Positions 12,644 through 24,466 of a stretch of DNA of 64,000 nt are shown piece after piece. The position numbers and the translations under genes were made by a program. The notes below the pieces were generated by a model. That model saw only the letters and a program-made list of their open reading frames with translations. It ran no database searches and was not told the DNA's origin. This DNA is from Bombyx mori (Eukaryota; Arthropoda; Insecta; Lepidoptera; Bombycidae): NCBI RefSeq assembly GCF_030269925.1, contig NC_085125.1, forward strand, positions 2,601,117 to 2,665,116, read 5' to 3'. Numbering within the stretch: position 1 is the stretch's first letter; every line of letters starts with the position of its first letter.

Positions 12644-14268
12644 ATTTGCGTACTTAGAAGGGTTTCAAAATGTGAGAAGTTGTTTGAACTAATATTCTAA
12701 ATTAACTTAAGTCAATTTAATATTCACTAACATTCCTAAAAGTTAAAAAATGAATATGAAAAAGCCAAATAATGACAGAAAGTATACTTTTTAATATGTA
12801 TTTGAAGATTAAGTTCTTTTAATAAAAATAACCTATTTGAAACATTCTCTGAATATTGTTACATTAATTTTAAATTTATAAAGTCATTGATGGACAACTA
12901 AACTAAAAAATATTTTCTCCGCACGTTCCCGCCGAAACGCAACAACAATCAGAGTTGATATTGACATTTGACAAGGGCATAGTTTTTTTGGTTAACTTGT
13001 CTACTTGGCGGGTAAGGGAACTAAAATTAAACATTCATATTTTTTAAAACAAAGGTCAAAACTATAAAAATAAAATAAAATCACTGGACGTAGGTTTTAG
13101 AATTCGTCGAGAAAATCCATTGAGCCTTTACATTTCATTTATCACAATTTTACGCAGAGTTTATGACATCCAACACCTAAGTGATCTATTTAGAATTCAT
13201 AATGTACTGCATTATTTCATCTATTTCAACTTCAAATTAAGTACAAGACTTACGTAAATAACTTACGAAACAGAGGGCTCCCGTGGGGCGGATCTAGGTC
13301 TATTTACTAAGATGAGCTCCATATGGTGGTGCTCTTGTTGAATGCATGAGTGTTTGGTGCGAAATTTAAACTGTTCGTTTATGAAGATGCCTTTTGAGAT
13401 AATAAAATTGGGAGATCGAGACGAATCGGGCATTAAAGTCTTCGCCTTTTTCTATTGAAAAAATAAAACTGCCACTGTCATAAATGTCAATATCACGTTG
13501 TGTTATGTGTATTTTTGGTTAGGTTTAGGCATAGAGTTACTATACTTATTAACTCCATGGGTTTAGGTTAGGTTAGGTCGGATTTAGACGAAGCCAGCTG
13601 ACAGTAGCTAATGTCACTTTGTGAAATAATGTTGCTATATTTAAAGTAATAGTGATGCGTTCAGTTCTCGTTCAATCACATGAATGAACAATGAGTGTGA
13701 AGAGTTAATCATTAATTTCAAACTATAAAAGAATATAATTTATATTTTACAATAAAATTGTATTGAAGTGCTCCAATATATGTTACTAGTAGTATGTAAC
13801 TACAATCAGTTTATTTTATTTTCATTACATACCTATAATTGTTATATTTTATACATCTATAATTTCAACTATATGATGTATTGGAAATAGGACAGTCTTA
13901 CAAGCTTCCTCGCAATGTTTTTCTTAATGTTTAAAACACTTGGTATTCAGTACAGGTAGATACTATAGGAACATAATATTTCGTCGAAAACTCGTTGGTA
14001 TGTACAAAGCACGCCTAAAATACGAACCCCGTACCCGATATCGGCAATTCGGCACACCAACTATTCACTAGACAATCGAGGCAATTTCATTAATTCAGGA
14101 GTTTTTTCAATCGTTCACTTTGTCACAACATTATTTTTATTTCATCAAAATCTGACAACACAGTAAACGTCAGTTTACTTCGTCTAATAAAAAATCCGAC
14201 TATAGTTGTAGATATTAATTAATAATTTTAATTAAATTTTAAATAAATAAAAAACTATTTAAATTAAA
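12644..14268. promoter_or_regulatory. Divergent promoter region between ORC1 and AATF
   Basis: About 1.6 kb separates the two start codons, which point away from each other. It should hold both promoters and 5' UTRs. No coding frame and no named repeat was seen. A short run of AGGTT units occurs near 13,560. I cannot place either transcription start from sequence alone. Confidence 0.5.
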
Positions 14269-17233
14269 ATGAAAGCAAAGACTAAGAAATCGGTGAAAAT
14301 AATGTTATCTGACAAAGTAGCCGACGCACTAACACTAAAGCCACGAGTGGATATCGAAGACGACCAAGTATTTGGCACGAAACCACAAACCGTTTCGCGT
14401 GCCGATTTAGGATCTTCGGACAGCGAGGACGAAGCCGCCATCAGTGATTTTCGTAAACGTAACGTTAATTTACTGAGCGAAGTCAGTAAAAAGTACGAAG
14501 GTCAAGTAATAACGCGAAAAGATTTGAGTAAGTTTAGTGATGACAGTGATGAGTCTGGAGATGAAAGTGACTATGATAAAACTAGTCAGGATGATAAAGA
14601 CGGAACCCCTGAAGAAAAAATTACAGACGATGTACTACCAAAAGCACCAGATACTGACTCTGATAATTCATCAGACGGAGAAAGTGATGATTATAGTATT
14701 ACCAAATTTCAGACAAAAACACAATTGGATGATGATGTTAGCGATGATGATGATGAAGATGAAGATGAAGGTTATGATATAAGTCAACTAGAAGAACCGC
14801 TAGTTGAGGATTTCCAACATGTAAAAAAACAAAATATTTCCGAGGAAGCAAAGAAAGGTAACTGTGTAAGAAATCAACTCCTTGTTTGGGAAGGGCTGTT
14901 GGAGATGAGGATACACCTGCAGAGATGTGTGAATAGTGCCAATCAAATGCCAATGCCAGAGACATATAATGAACTGAAGAATAGCAATGAATTTGTGGAA
15001 GAAAGTAATAATACAAAGTTAAATGTAGCTACAGTTTTAGATAAGTAAGTATATTGCGTACTGTTGATTTATTATATGTATGTAAGTATATTGGAATCAA
15101 ATCATATAGTGATTTCATATTATATTTAATGGTATATATCTATTTATTGTATTTTCTTTAACAATGTATTATTAATAGTGCACCACCAGTAGTCCTAGTG
15201 TACTATATAACATTAGGGCCAAGCCAATTTCAGGGAATTAGTAATTTTCAAGATTTACATTCTAAAATTTATAAAATGGGATAATTTGCACGGAAGAAAA
15301 AGAAATTCGTGACTTTTAGCATCTAGTTTCTATGATATTTTAAAAGGCCTTGAAATAACCTTGACAAAAACTAAAGTTTCTATTGGATTTGAAAACTAGT
15401 TCAGCCAAAGGGCCAAGCAGCTCAATTCCATACTCATTTTGTTAGATAGCTGCAATCTGTGGCTTGTAGGAAGCCCTTACATTGGCACTCTCACATTTCT
15501 CACAGGTGACCCGAAGGGCTTAGTAAAACAAGGCTCATCGGTGAGCACCATGGCCGGAATGAAAATACTCAATTTTTCATATGGTGTTAAACATTTATAT
15601 ATAACGTAATCTATTATCTGTTTCTTGATTGATTAACCATTGTAGTATATATTTTTTTGTATGTTTCAGTTTAAATTACTTTAGTAATTATTTCCAGTTC
15701 AATACTTAATAATGGTTAATTTTTACTTTGGTTAATTTTTCACTACTGGTGGACTTGCATTATTAGTATTAGGACCTTTTAATAAATGTGTGTTGGTATA
15801 TATTTCTAATGTGCTTATTTCCTATATGAAGCATTCATGTGTTTCATGGTGGGATAGCCTATTAATATAAAAATTGAGTTTTTGACTTTATAATGTCTCA
15901 TGATATATTACGTTGCTGTATTGATGATCATTTTAATATCACCATGTATTAAATATAAAAAACCCTACCGCGAAAGGGTTGGCATACAAATCAGAGCATG
16001 TTTTTGGTGTGTGAAAACGATAAATAATACTAAATGATCATCATTAAGTTTTTTTAATATTTTTTTTATTGCTTAGGTGAGTGGACGAGCTCACAGCCCA
16101 CTTGGTGTTAAGTGGTTACTGGAGCCCATAGACATCTACAATGTAAATGCGCCACCCACCTTGAAATATAAGTTCTAAGGTCTCAGTATAGTTACAACGG
16201 CTACCCCACCCTTCAAACCGAAACGCATTACTGCTTCACGGCAGAAAAAGGCGGGGTGGTGGTACCCACCCGCGCGGACTCACAGAGGTCCTACCACCAG
16301 TATGCATATATTGCCATAATTTATAATTACATTACTTCTTTCAGACTCTTAACACTGCAAAACATACTATTCAATAATTACCCAGAAACTAAAACATTAA
16401 CCACCAACAAACGATCAGCGGCTCCATCGAAAGTGGAACAGAAACAAGAGAGCGATGAAGAAATACCTAGTGACACTGAAGATGAAGAAATTCCATCTGA
16501 CACCGAAGAAGATGAATCTCCTGTATCTAAAAATACAAACGAATCGAAAAAGTCCAATGCACCAGCAAACCTTCCAAAGAAACGTAAATTAGATGACTAT
16601 GAAAAAGAAATTTCAATATCTCATAAAGCCTTCAAACCATTCCGAGATGCATCTATTCAGAAATGGAATGAAAAAACTAGGTTAGCTACAGCATCGAACA
16701 TTAAAAATGCTCCAACGAACACAGTTCTGCAACAAATTTCATATATCTTATCTGACAGAGATAAATTAATACGAAGAACACAATTAAAAAGAACAGAGTA
16801 TGATATAGTTGGCTATAGTAAAGCTGTCAACAATGACAATGACTCGGAAAAGGTAACTAAGAACAGGAAAGATGATGATGAATACATACCTGAAATATTT
16901 GATGATAATGATTTCTACCATCAGTTATTAAGAGAGTTAATTGAATGTAAGTCTGCTGACATATCTGATCCAGTTCAGCTGAGTAGACAATGGATAGCTC
17001 TACAGCAAATGAGGAGTAAGATGAAAAGGAAAGTGGATACTAAAGCTACAAAAGGCCGGAAGATTAAATATGTAGTACACAATCAGCTAGTTAATTACAT
17101 GGCACCTGAGAAGTGCTTAACATGGACCGAAGAAAGCACGAATGAATTGTACAACTCTTTGTTTGGAAAAATGTTCGAACATAATAATACAGGACTGGGT
17201 GGTGATGTAGGAAATATATTTAAATTAAAATAA
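14269..17233 (+). CDS. AATF: AATF/Che-1 (Bfr2 family), two exons
   Basis: AATF is a nucleolar factor of the small-subunit processome and a transcription co-factor. Exons 14269-15044 and 16345-17233 join in frame (258 codons plus two bases, then one base) to give 554 residues, stop TAA at 17231. Residues 45 to about 190 are strongly acidic with Ser/Asp/Glu runs. The AATF domain follows: GNCVRNQLLVWEGLLEMRI, then NQMPMP, and across the junction LLTLQNILFNNYPETK. A second acidic stretch precedes KRKLDDYEKEI and FKPFRDASIQKWNEKTR. The TRAUB domain at the C-terminus shows EIFDDNDFYHQLLRELIE, RQWIALQQMRSKMKRKVD, KGRKIKY, and a final LYNSLFGKMF. The single intron holds a reversed Bm1 whose sequence is open in frame into exon 2. 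A frame starting at 16256 is therefore an artefact or, at most, an alternative N-terminus. Confidence 0.94.
16061..16301 (-). repeat. Bm1 SINE, 5' truncated, in the AATF intron
   Basis: It reads from the poly(T)-TTATTGCTTAGG end to CCTACCACCAGTA. It ends only 44 bases before the exon 2 acceptor-adjacent base, so it contributes most of the sequence upstream of the pyrimidine tract. Confidence 0.88.
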
Positions 17234-17238
17234 TGCTA

Positions 17239-17244
17239 AATAAA
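17239..17244 (+). terminator. Polyadenylation signal of AATF
   Basis: AATAAA begins five bases after the AATF stop codon, with an AT-rich stretch following. Confidence 0.55.
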
Positions 17245-17614
17245 ATATATTCAGTGAATATGTAATTTCTATTATTCAATTTTAATGAAACCTATAATAA
17301 AACCTATAATTAAAACTACCTACTTTTACGGTACTAAAATATTAAGTGTAATATCAATGTTTTTATGTTAGCTATAGTTGTTCATGACTACAAAAACTCA
17401 AGTATCTATTTAAAACGTCTGAAATAATACAATGACAATGAAACAGGTGAGATTAAACCATAGAAGTAGTTTTAATTATGTTTTGTCTTTGACTCGAGAA
17501 AACCAAATAATATAATTATGTGCTATGTTTTTATAACCTCAAGTGTGGTTAAAAAAACACCAAATCTTGTTGGTCAACACCAAATATGGTGTTTCGTACC
17601 GAATATGGAGGGCA

Positions 17615-17787
17615 GTGTGCTTAGTGCGAGTTTTTTAACGTTCTCGATAGCGTAAAAGTTAGCTCATATTTGTATGGAATGGGATCGTTTGCCTACGCTT
17701 GCCGCTATGGGCGCTGTTCTAACTGCATACAAAATTCGGCTAACTTTTACTCTATCGAGAACGTTAAAAAACTCGCACTAAGCACAC
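17615..17787. mobile_element. Foldback/MITE-like element with 49-bp inverted ends
   Basis: The first 49 bases (starting GTGTGCTTAGTGCGAG) are the reverse complement of the last 49 (ending CTCGCACTAAGCACAC) with one mismatch. A ~75-base centre separates them. There is no coding sequence. I see no clear target-site duplication, so the class is not assigned. Confidence 0.75.
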
Positions 17788-17994
17788 AGAAGTGAGTAGG
17801 ACTATCTTAGTGTATTAAAAAGTGTCTGCTGAAAGGGAGCCAACTAAGATGGCCCTGTAGTAGCAAGTGGAAAGATTTAAAAAACAGGGACCTAAACTAT
17901 TAGAGTGGGGTAGAATTACTAAATTAAGAAGGAAAAAGACATTTCCTGTATAAATAGTAATAAAAATAAATAGTTGAAAATTTAAATCTTAATA

Positions 17995-18500
17995 TACCTA
18001 TATAAATTACGTGCCACGTTATTTATCTGCGATGGACACCTAAACTGCTGAACCGATTTTAACTATTTTTTTTAAATATGTGTTTTGTTCCAACTTAGGT
18101 CATAGGATGGTTTTTATTTCGATTAATGGCCGCAATATTTATTAATTAACAATAAAATTATTTCTTAAGTTGATTAATTGTTATGAATTGTAAGTTTCAG
18201 AAGTCTCTAACAGATGGCGCTTTAAATCAGTTTTTACAGACAATTGTAATACTGTCTGACATTAATATCTTATAGATGGCGCTGTGTTAAAAATATAAAC
18301 ATTTCACATACTAAGCTACAATTTAATGGCATAAACACCACGTGTTGCTGAGGCTAAAGTATATGTGAAATTTATTTCTTAGTAAGAGCAATACAGTGAA
18401 ATCCAATACTTCGTTAATTTTTGGTATTAGCATAGTCGGCCACGTGTTATTTAGAAACAAAAACCTTAGCCACAGCAACGTGTGGCCGGGTCTGTTGGTA
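17995..18500 (+). repeat. Diverged dispersed repeat of the 'gaaccgatttt' class
   Basis: It opens with TATAAATTACGTGCCACGTT, has CTGCTGAACCGATTTTAA, and closes with AACGTGTGGCCGGGTCTG. From knowledge of lepidopteran genomes this pattern belongs to abundant AT-rich non-coding repeats, possibly Helitron-related. The class is uncertain. Confidence 0.5.
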
Positions 18501-18849
18501 TTGCATATTTTTTAAGCCACGAAAAATTTTATACTTTTTAACCTAGCACACTTGACTATGCTCATATCATTTTAGTTGCTCGTCTTCTTCTGGCGAGTCT
18601 TTCAACAACAATTCTGTTTACAGGTGGACACGTTTTCAATATGTCCCCTATACAAATTACCCCACCAAATTATCAATACAAAACCAAGCCAAATTATCCA
18701 TCATTGGTAAGATTATCTGTTAATGAAACCATTACCATCATATCCCCGAATTATAACTTAGACGCAATTACTCTGGCTTCTCGCAATCAAATTCATTGTG
18801 GAATTTTATGTGTAGGTAATATGTAAAAATTGATGTAGAGTGTGTTTAT

Positions 18850-19145
18850 CTTTTTTTTCTTGTTTTCCCTACTTATGCTGATAGCTCTGAGAGGCTATGT
18901 CAGCGCATCCTAACAATTAGGTGAGCTCACGGGGCTCAAACCTGACGACGTTGCTAACACTTATCCTAGCAAGAGCAGTGCTTCGCAGAATCTACCACCG
19001 GATCGGAAATGCGAACAACTGAGAAGATCCGGTGAGAAACTCAGTGGGCTGTCTTGATGTGATGTGATGACCGGTGCTTGAGGTACATAAAAGCACCGTT
19101 AGTGGATCGGGAGGATCGAAATGACGTGATCTGTGTATTTCCATA
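18850..19145 (-). repeat. LINE-type 3'-end repeat (family B)
   Basis: The family core on + is CTAGCAAGAGCAGTGCTTCG, then CAGAATCTACCACCGGATCG and GAGAAACTCAGTGGGCTG. The T-rich left end corresponds to a poly(A) tail on the minus strand. Many 5'-truncated copies in both orientations occur in this window, as expected of a non-LTR retrotransposon 3' end. BMC1 is possible, but I cannot confirm the name. Confidence 0.65.
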
Positions 19146-19344
19146 CGTCTTTGCATAGTGGGTTGGAACTTCATGTAATACATTTGAGATGCTTGTGTTA
19201 ATTTTGAAATTTTACCTTCGATGAACGGCGGGGATGTGCGAGTTGTTTTAGTAAATGAGTTTTGATGTAATGGTTATGCTGTGATGACATGCCAGGTGGA
19301 GGGGTGGCTTGCTAGAGTACATACTCTGCTAGAAGTACTACGGA

Positions 19345-19465
19345 ACTGAGATTTAGAACTCGTGTCTCAAGCTGAGTGACATATTTACATTGCTGATGTC
19401 CACGGGCTCCAGAAAACAGTTGACACGAGGTGGGATACAGCTCGTTCACCCACCATTAAATATTA
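19345..19465 (+). repeat. Old Bm1-related SINE fragment
   Basis: It has the diverged 3' Bm1 order: TTAGAACTCGTGTCTCAAG, then TTTACATTGCTGATGTCCAC, and CTCGTTCACCCACC. Confidence 0.6.
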
Positions 19466-19539
19466 AAGACCATTAATCACATCTATTTCTTACCGAATCT
19501 ATCTAGAAATAAAAAGACATGTCTATTGATTTATGTATA

Positions 19540-19704
19540 TGCGCTATGACATGTCCTTCTTCAAACGAGGCTTGCAGAGAGCACTTAATGGTAAGCAGGG
19601 GCTTGGCTTTGCCCCTGGCATTGCTGACGTCCATTAGCGAAGGTGACCACTGACCATCAGGTGGGCCGTATGCTCGTTTGCCCACAAAGGCAATAAAAAA
19701 AAAG
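19540..19704 (+). repeat. Family C dispersed repeat (LINE-like 3' end)
   Basis: It contains GGCATTGCTGACGTCCATTA, GACCATCAGGTGGGCCGTAT and GCTCGTTTGCCCAC, then GGCAATAAAAAAAAAG as an A tail. The same blocks recur at 25748, 37301, 43378 and 61460. Confidence 0.65.
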
Positions 19705-19921
19705 TAGCCTGGCGATAATCTTGTGCGAGACCGAAGTGTGATGGGTATGAACAGCGCCAAATCGTCACAGCAGGGCAGTGTGGGTAATTAGTGCTGAAAA
19801 ACGAGTTTTATCGACTAGAAGCAGCCACAACTTCCGGCTTGAAAAGAGTGACAATCATCAAACAATACAGTTGATGCTTCAACCCCATGATGCAAACACG
19901 TAAATGTCAAAAGACTTTGTT

Positions 19922-20397
19922 AATCTCTTAACACCTGGTGAGCCGTGAGGCTGTTCAACCATCTGATTCGTGGCCTAACGAATAAGACGTCTGATGCATT
20001 TGTGTTGAGCGAAGCACCGGTGTTCGAATCTCAAGCGGGTACCAATTTTTCTAATGAAATACGTACTCAACAAATGTTCACGATTGACTTCCACGGTGAA
20101 GGACTAACATCGTGTAATAAAAAAGAAACACGCAAAATTATAATTTGCGTAATTACTGGTCGTAGGAACTCTTGTGAGTCCGCGCGGGTGGGTACCACCA
20201 CCCTGCCTGTTTCTGCCGTGAAGAAGTAATGCGTTTCGGTTTGAAGGGTGGGACAGCCGTTGTAACTATACTTGAGACCTTAGAACTTATATCTCAAAGT
20301 GGGTGGCGCATTTACGTTGTGGATGTCTATGGGTTCCAGTAACCACTTAACACCAGGCGGGCTGTGAGCTCGTCCACCCATCTAAGCAATAAAAAAG
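19922..20397 (+). repeat. Two adjacent Bm1 copies (3' scrap plus full-length)
   Basis: Bases 19922-19965 match the Bm1 3' end (CTTAACACCTGGTGAGCCGT, then CAACCATCTGA). A full-length copy with tRNA-like head (CGTGGCCTAACGAATAAGAC) starts at about 19966 and ends in CTAAGCAATAAAAAAG. The second probably inserted at the tail of the first. Confidence 0.85.
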
Positions 20398-20759
20398 AAA
20401 CGTATGGTATAATGAAACTGGTGCTAACTGTCAACCCACAGCGGCATACGCAATCTAATGTCCATAGTATCCGACAACTGCTTAATGCTAGAGGGGTTGT
20501 CTGCTCTGTTACTTCACACAGCACAGTCTACTGAGAAAGTTAAAAAAAAACAACAAAAATAAAACTATCCTATGTATTATTAGATAAATAATCTAAATAA
20601 TATTAATTATTAGTTACTGATTCCTCCATTACAATGTAAACATATTTATGTCAAGGTCAAGCAGTGCAACAGTTACGCGTTTAAATCTCAATATAACGGG
20701 AGGTTAAAACTTATTTAAGTAGCTCTCTTAGTTCACTAAAGAAAGATAAGTTTTAAGCA

Positions 20760-21604
20760 AGCCGATTTCGCGTTTCCGGGGTGCTCTGATTGCGCAAGTC
20801 GCATGCTGTACGCGTGGGCACGTTCCGTTTCGCTCTAGGTGAGCTTTATGTTGCAGTCAATTTGCAAGAATGGTATTTTTGAGGTGACAACGTCTTATAA
20901 TTCGATGGGGCCGGCTGCACGCACGAAAAAACATGACTCATGCGGCGTTACCTCGCTCTGAGGCGTTCCATTTAAGGCTTGAAGTGCAAGCGAGAGCGCG
21001 CAACGAGCGACAAAGAGGCACAATTGGCCTCCGCGTTCGGCAGCATATGTCTCTCTCCTACTTGAGTGAGCGATGCATCTGCGTGGACAGCTGCTATACA
21101 ATAATACATTTACATGTTTTCGTCAAGTATAAAGTTCAGTGAAAAGTGAATGTGGTGTCAATTGTTTATAGCAACGATAATTGCGATAATTGAAAAATGA
21201 AACCATTCCATCAGTATTTTCTTATGACGTTGTCACGTTCGACTATCGTCAGTAAACCGATTTTACAGACAACCGATTTTTTTTTGCCTCTCAATGGTTG
21301 TTGACCAAAACTTCATTCCTACCATCTAGCTTGGTACGTTGAGTAGCTAATCACATCGCAATAACGTTTATCTCGATAGTTAGAATAATAGAATTCTTGA
21401 CAGGACGGTGACGAAAATCAATGTGTTCGCAATAAGCCCCGTCATTATTGCTCAAGCATCGTGACAGAAATGATTAGTGTTACCGCCATTTTTTATTATC
21501 GCCGTTTTCCCGTACCGTTTTATTTGTAATTCTAGGTTAAAGGTTACAGGGTATTCTAGTTAAATCGAAGACCGAGACTTAACGAGATCGAAGTCTCTTT
21601 GAAG
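20760..21604 (+). promoter_or_regulatory. GC-rich patch and possible non-coding first exon
   Basis: Bases 20,760-21,110 are CpG-rich against an AT-rich background. TTCAGTG near 21,134 resembles an arthropod initiator. The next good donor, GAAG followed by GTGAGT at 21,605, would close a ~470-base 5' UTR exon. No downstream exon is visible, so any gene would continue beyond the window. Speculative. Confidence 0.3.
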
Positions 21605-21928
21605 GTGAGTTGTGGTATTAAGGATGTGATGTATTTTTTTGGGCTCCGGAAAACATATATTAGGCTGTAGTATGAATGGACTTTGCTTGGCGTCGTGGTC
21701 AGTCAGGCTTTTCTCTTTGAAGAGCATATAGCCGCTGTAGATTGAAACTTCGTCATGCTTTAATGTGGGCGATATCTTCCTTGTGACGTTTATCTATCAT
21801 AATATCTCGTATGTTCAATAAAGGTACAGAACGAACCGATGCCGAATTTCGTTCACTACCCATTAAATTCGGTTCTAAAACGAGTGCATCTATATATTTT
21901 TCGCAAACAATAAATATCACGTACCACG

Positions 21929-22176
21929 TACTGGTGGTAGGACCTCTTGTGAGTCTGCGCGGGTAGGTACCACCACCCTGCCTATTTCTGCCGTGAAGCA
22001 GTAATGCGTTTCGGTTTGAAGGGTGGGGCAGCCGTTGTAACTATACTTGAGACCTTAGAACTTATATCTCAAGGTGGTTGGCGTATTTACGCTGTAGATG
22101 TCTATGGGCTCCAGTAACCACTTAACACCTGGTGTGCTGTGAGCTCCTCCAACCATCTAAGCAATAAAAAAAAAAG
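21929..22176 (+). repeat. Bm1 SINE, truncated at the ACTGGTGG breakpoint
   Basis: It starts at ACTGGTGGTAGGACCTCTTG and runs to CTAAGCAATA plus an A run. It shares its 5' breakpoint with several other copies. Confidence 0.92.
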
Positions 22177-22189
22177 TACCAACTCGGGA

Positions 22190-22899
22190 AGCAGTTAATA
22201 AGTTATTAAGAAGCACTTTTGATCGACCTAAATCGTGTGCTAGGCGACGAGGTTACCGGAATTAGTCATTTTCGAGATGGTCAACTTTGAACATGGCCAA
22301 CCACTTTTATCAGTTCCAATGGCCTGGACGGGTTGGGGTTATCATCGACTCAAAAACAACAAGTCTCTTTCTTATCTGTCACATTATAGGTTAAGCGCCC
22401 ATCAACATCAATCGTTACAGAAATAAAAAAAAAAGTAATAAACTAAATCTGTTATGATGTGAATACGATCGTCTTCCTCGTAACAACGTGGAGTAAGCAG
22501 CACAACTTATTATATTTATGATTTCTTTTGGGTTTGATTCCGCATCAGACCAACATTCGTGTGATGAACAGATTTGTTTTGCTCTTTGCTGGGTGTAATA
22601 TCTATATGTGTATATTTAATATCTATATTTATACATGACTTTTATCTGTGCTGCTCGTATATGCTAGGTGGGCGTCGATATTAAAAAGCAATACCTTATT
22701 TTTGAGTTTTCACAACAAGCACACAGTAAATTAACGAATCAAATAGACTACGAACTTGTCATTGTACTGACCTTTTCCGACGATGTAAATATAAGACATA
22801 CCTACTCTAGAATTGGAATTACTACGCATTAAATATTGTATAGAAATATTTCAATCTTACAATTTGTTTTATTGATATATTATATTTAATTTATATGGT
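22190..22899. other. Unassigned non-coding stretch
   Basis: No coding frame or named repeat was recognised. An A-rich tail-like run near 22,425-22,436 could end an unrecognised retroposon. Confidence 0.4.
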
Positions 22900-23115
22900 A
22901 CTAGCGAACCGCCATCGCTTCGCTTCGGAAACTGTATTTTATTATTGATTTCTCCACTATTTAATGGATGTTATTATACATATAAACCTTCCTCTTCAAT
23001 CACTCTATCTATTAAAAAAACGCATCAAAATCCGTTGTATAGTTTTAAAGATTTAAGCATAAATAGGGATATAGGGACAGAGAAAGCGACTTTGTTTTAT
23101 ACTATGTAGTGATTT
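22900..23115 (+). repeat. Dispersed repeat, 'tagcgaaccgcc' type
   Basis: It runs from ACTAGCGAACCGCCATCG to GAAAGCGACTTTGTTTTATA. An inverted copy lies at 26645-26870 with the same order of blocks (ATTTAATGGATGTTATTATA, TTCAATCACTCTATCTATTA). The start resembles abundant non-coding repeats of moths, perhaps Helitron-related. Confidence 0.7.
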
Positions 23116-23633
23116 TTAATGAGTTTAACTCTATTTTGTTAATTTTTTATGAATCCTTAACATTCATTTAAAAATAATGTTAAAAACTGTGTAGATAACA
23201 GATTCGGGGGCCCAAGTATAATTCGGTTTTGGAACGAACTTATCTCCTTTATTTTCCTAGTACTAAAGCTTCTCTGTCATCATTCTCAAAACAGATCGAT
23301 GATGATTAGGAAACAAAAAATTAAGTAAATTATTTTTAGCAACATAACTAGTTATTATGATTACAGACCCATAATGAAACTTTCCAATGTAAACTTTTTG
23401 GTATCAAACTATTGATGACACATAAAGGCATGGGAAAGTCATAGACAGCTTTGCATGTCCCATCATTAAAGTAGACATGTTTATCGACTGCTTAACAAGT
23501 AAAGCAATTGACGACAACAGGCTGCCCTGGGGGACGCAAAGAACCGGACCCAACAATTCACAAGAGGTAGCAACTTTAATACAATAGTGGAGGTCAATCA
23601 TTTCAAAATAGCTTAGCCTTAAAAATCGGCACC

Positions 23634-23836
23634 TTGTTTATTGCCTAGATGTGTGGACGAGCTCACAGCCCACCTGGTATTAAGTGGTTACTGGAACCCA
23701 TAGACACCTACAACGTAAATGCGCCACACACCTTGAGATATAAGTTCTAAGGTCTCAGTATAGTTACAACGGCTGCCCCACCCTTCAAACCGAAACGCAT
23801 TACTGCTTCACGGCAGAAATAGGCGGGGCGGTGGTT
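23634..23836 (-). repeat. Bm1 SINE, truncated, abutting a family B repeat
   Basis: Reversed Bm1 from TTTATTGCCTAGATG to AGGCGGGGCGGTGG, where sequence changes abruptly to the T-run of a family B copy. Confidence 0.88.
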
Positions 23837-24060
23837 TTTTTTCCTTAACTATACGCTGGCACCCTAAAGGGCTAATCCAGCTATGCCCGGACGGGTAGGT
23901 GGGCTCACGGGCTCAGCTTGAGAGAATTTGCTAACAGTAGCCCTAGCAAGAGCAGTGCTTCGCAGAATCTACCATCGTGACCGACCGAGAAGATCCGGCG
24001 AGAAACTCAGTGCGCTGTGCCTGTGGGCTAGCACAGCTCCGATGGATGATACTCCACTGT
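23837..24060 (-). repeat. LINE-type 3'-end repeat (family B)
   Basis: T-rich start, then CCCTAGCAAGAGCAGTGCTT, CGCAGAATCTACCATCG and GAGAAACTCAGTGCGCTG. It is fused to the truncated end of a Bm1, so it probably inserted into that SINE and one side was later lost. Confidence 0.65.
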
Positions 24061-24284
24061 ATTGTTTTATTAAAGAAATAATAAATAAAAATACAAAGAC
24101 GGTTGCTACGGACTTTAGACCTTTATTCTTACACTGTTATAATTGTTTTAGTTGATGAAGCTTAGTCACGGCTCCCCCTGAATCCAGGTTGGTTTTAATT
24201 GTTAAGACCACAACATCGAGAAACATGCATAAAAAAAAGAACCGACAAAATCATAATAAGTTCACATCTCGCACCACAGGCCAT

Positions 24285-24466
24285 TGCCACTTACAGAGAT
24301 ATCATCTAGGCGGGCCGCCCGCCGCTACGCGCCAGTAGCAATCGCGCGCGCTCCCCACACAAACGCACCCTGTGCCAATACCGAAAACGAGGGAACCGTT
24401 TGCCGAGTGTATTATCTGTGTTTGTGTGTCTGTGCGCTGTGTTTTTGGATGCGAGAAAAAAGTTTG
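24285..24466 (+). promoter_or_regulatory. Second GC-rich patch, possible exon or promoter
   Basis: It contains a dense run of CG dinucleotides (GGCGGGCCGCCCGCCGCTAC, then CGCGCGCGCTCC) and ends at a consensus-like donor GGCAT followed by GTAAGT at 24,467. It could be a first exon of a gene continuing to the right. The short frame across it has no recognised domain. Confidence 0.3.

Noticed and set aside
13540..13580. AGGTT repeats resembling the insect telomere unit TTAGG
   Set aside because: Only about three units; too short for an interstitial telomere.
18641..18826. A 61-codon + frame downstream of a dispersed repeat
   Set aside because: No domain and no supporting signals.
23404..23601. 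Minus frame with VPQGSLL, reminiscent of a reverse-transcriptase motif
   Set aside because: The flanking residues do not continue the RT pattern in any frame. Too weak to call.
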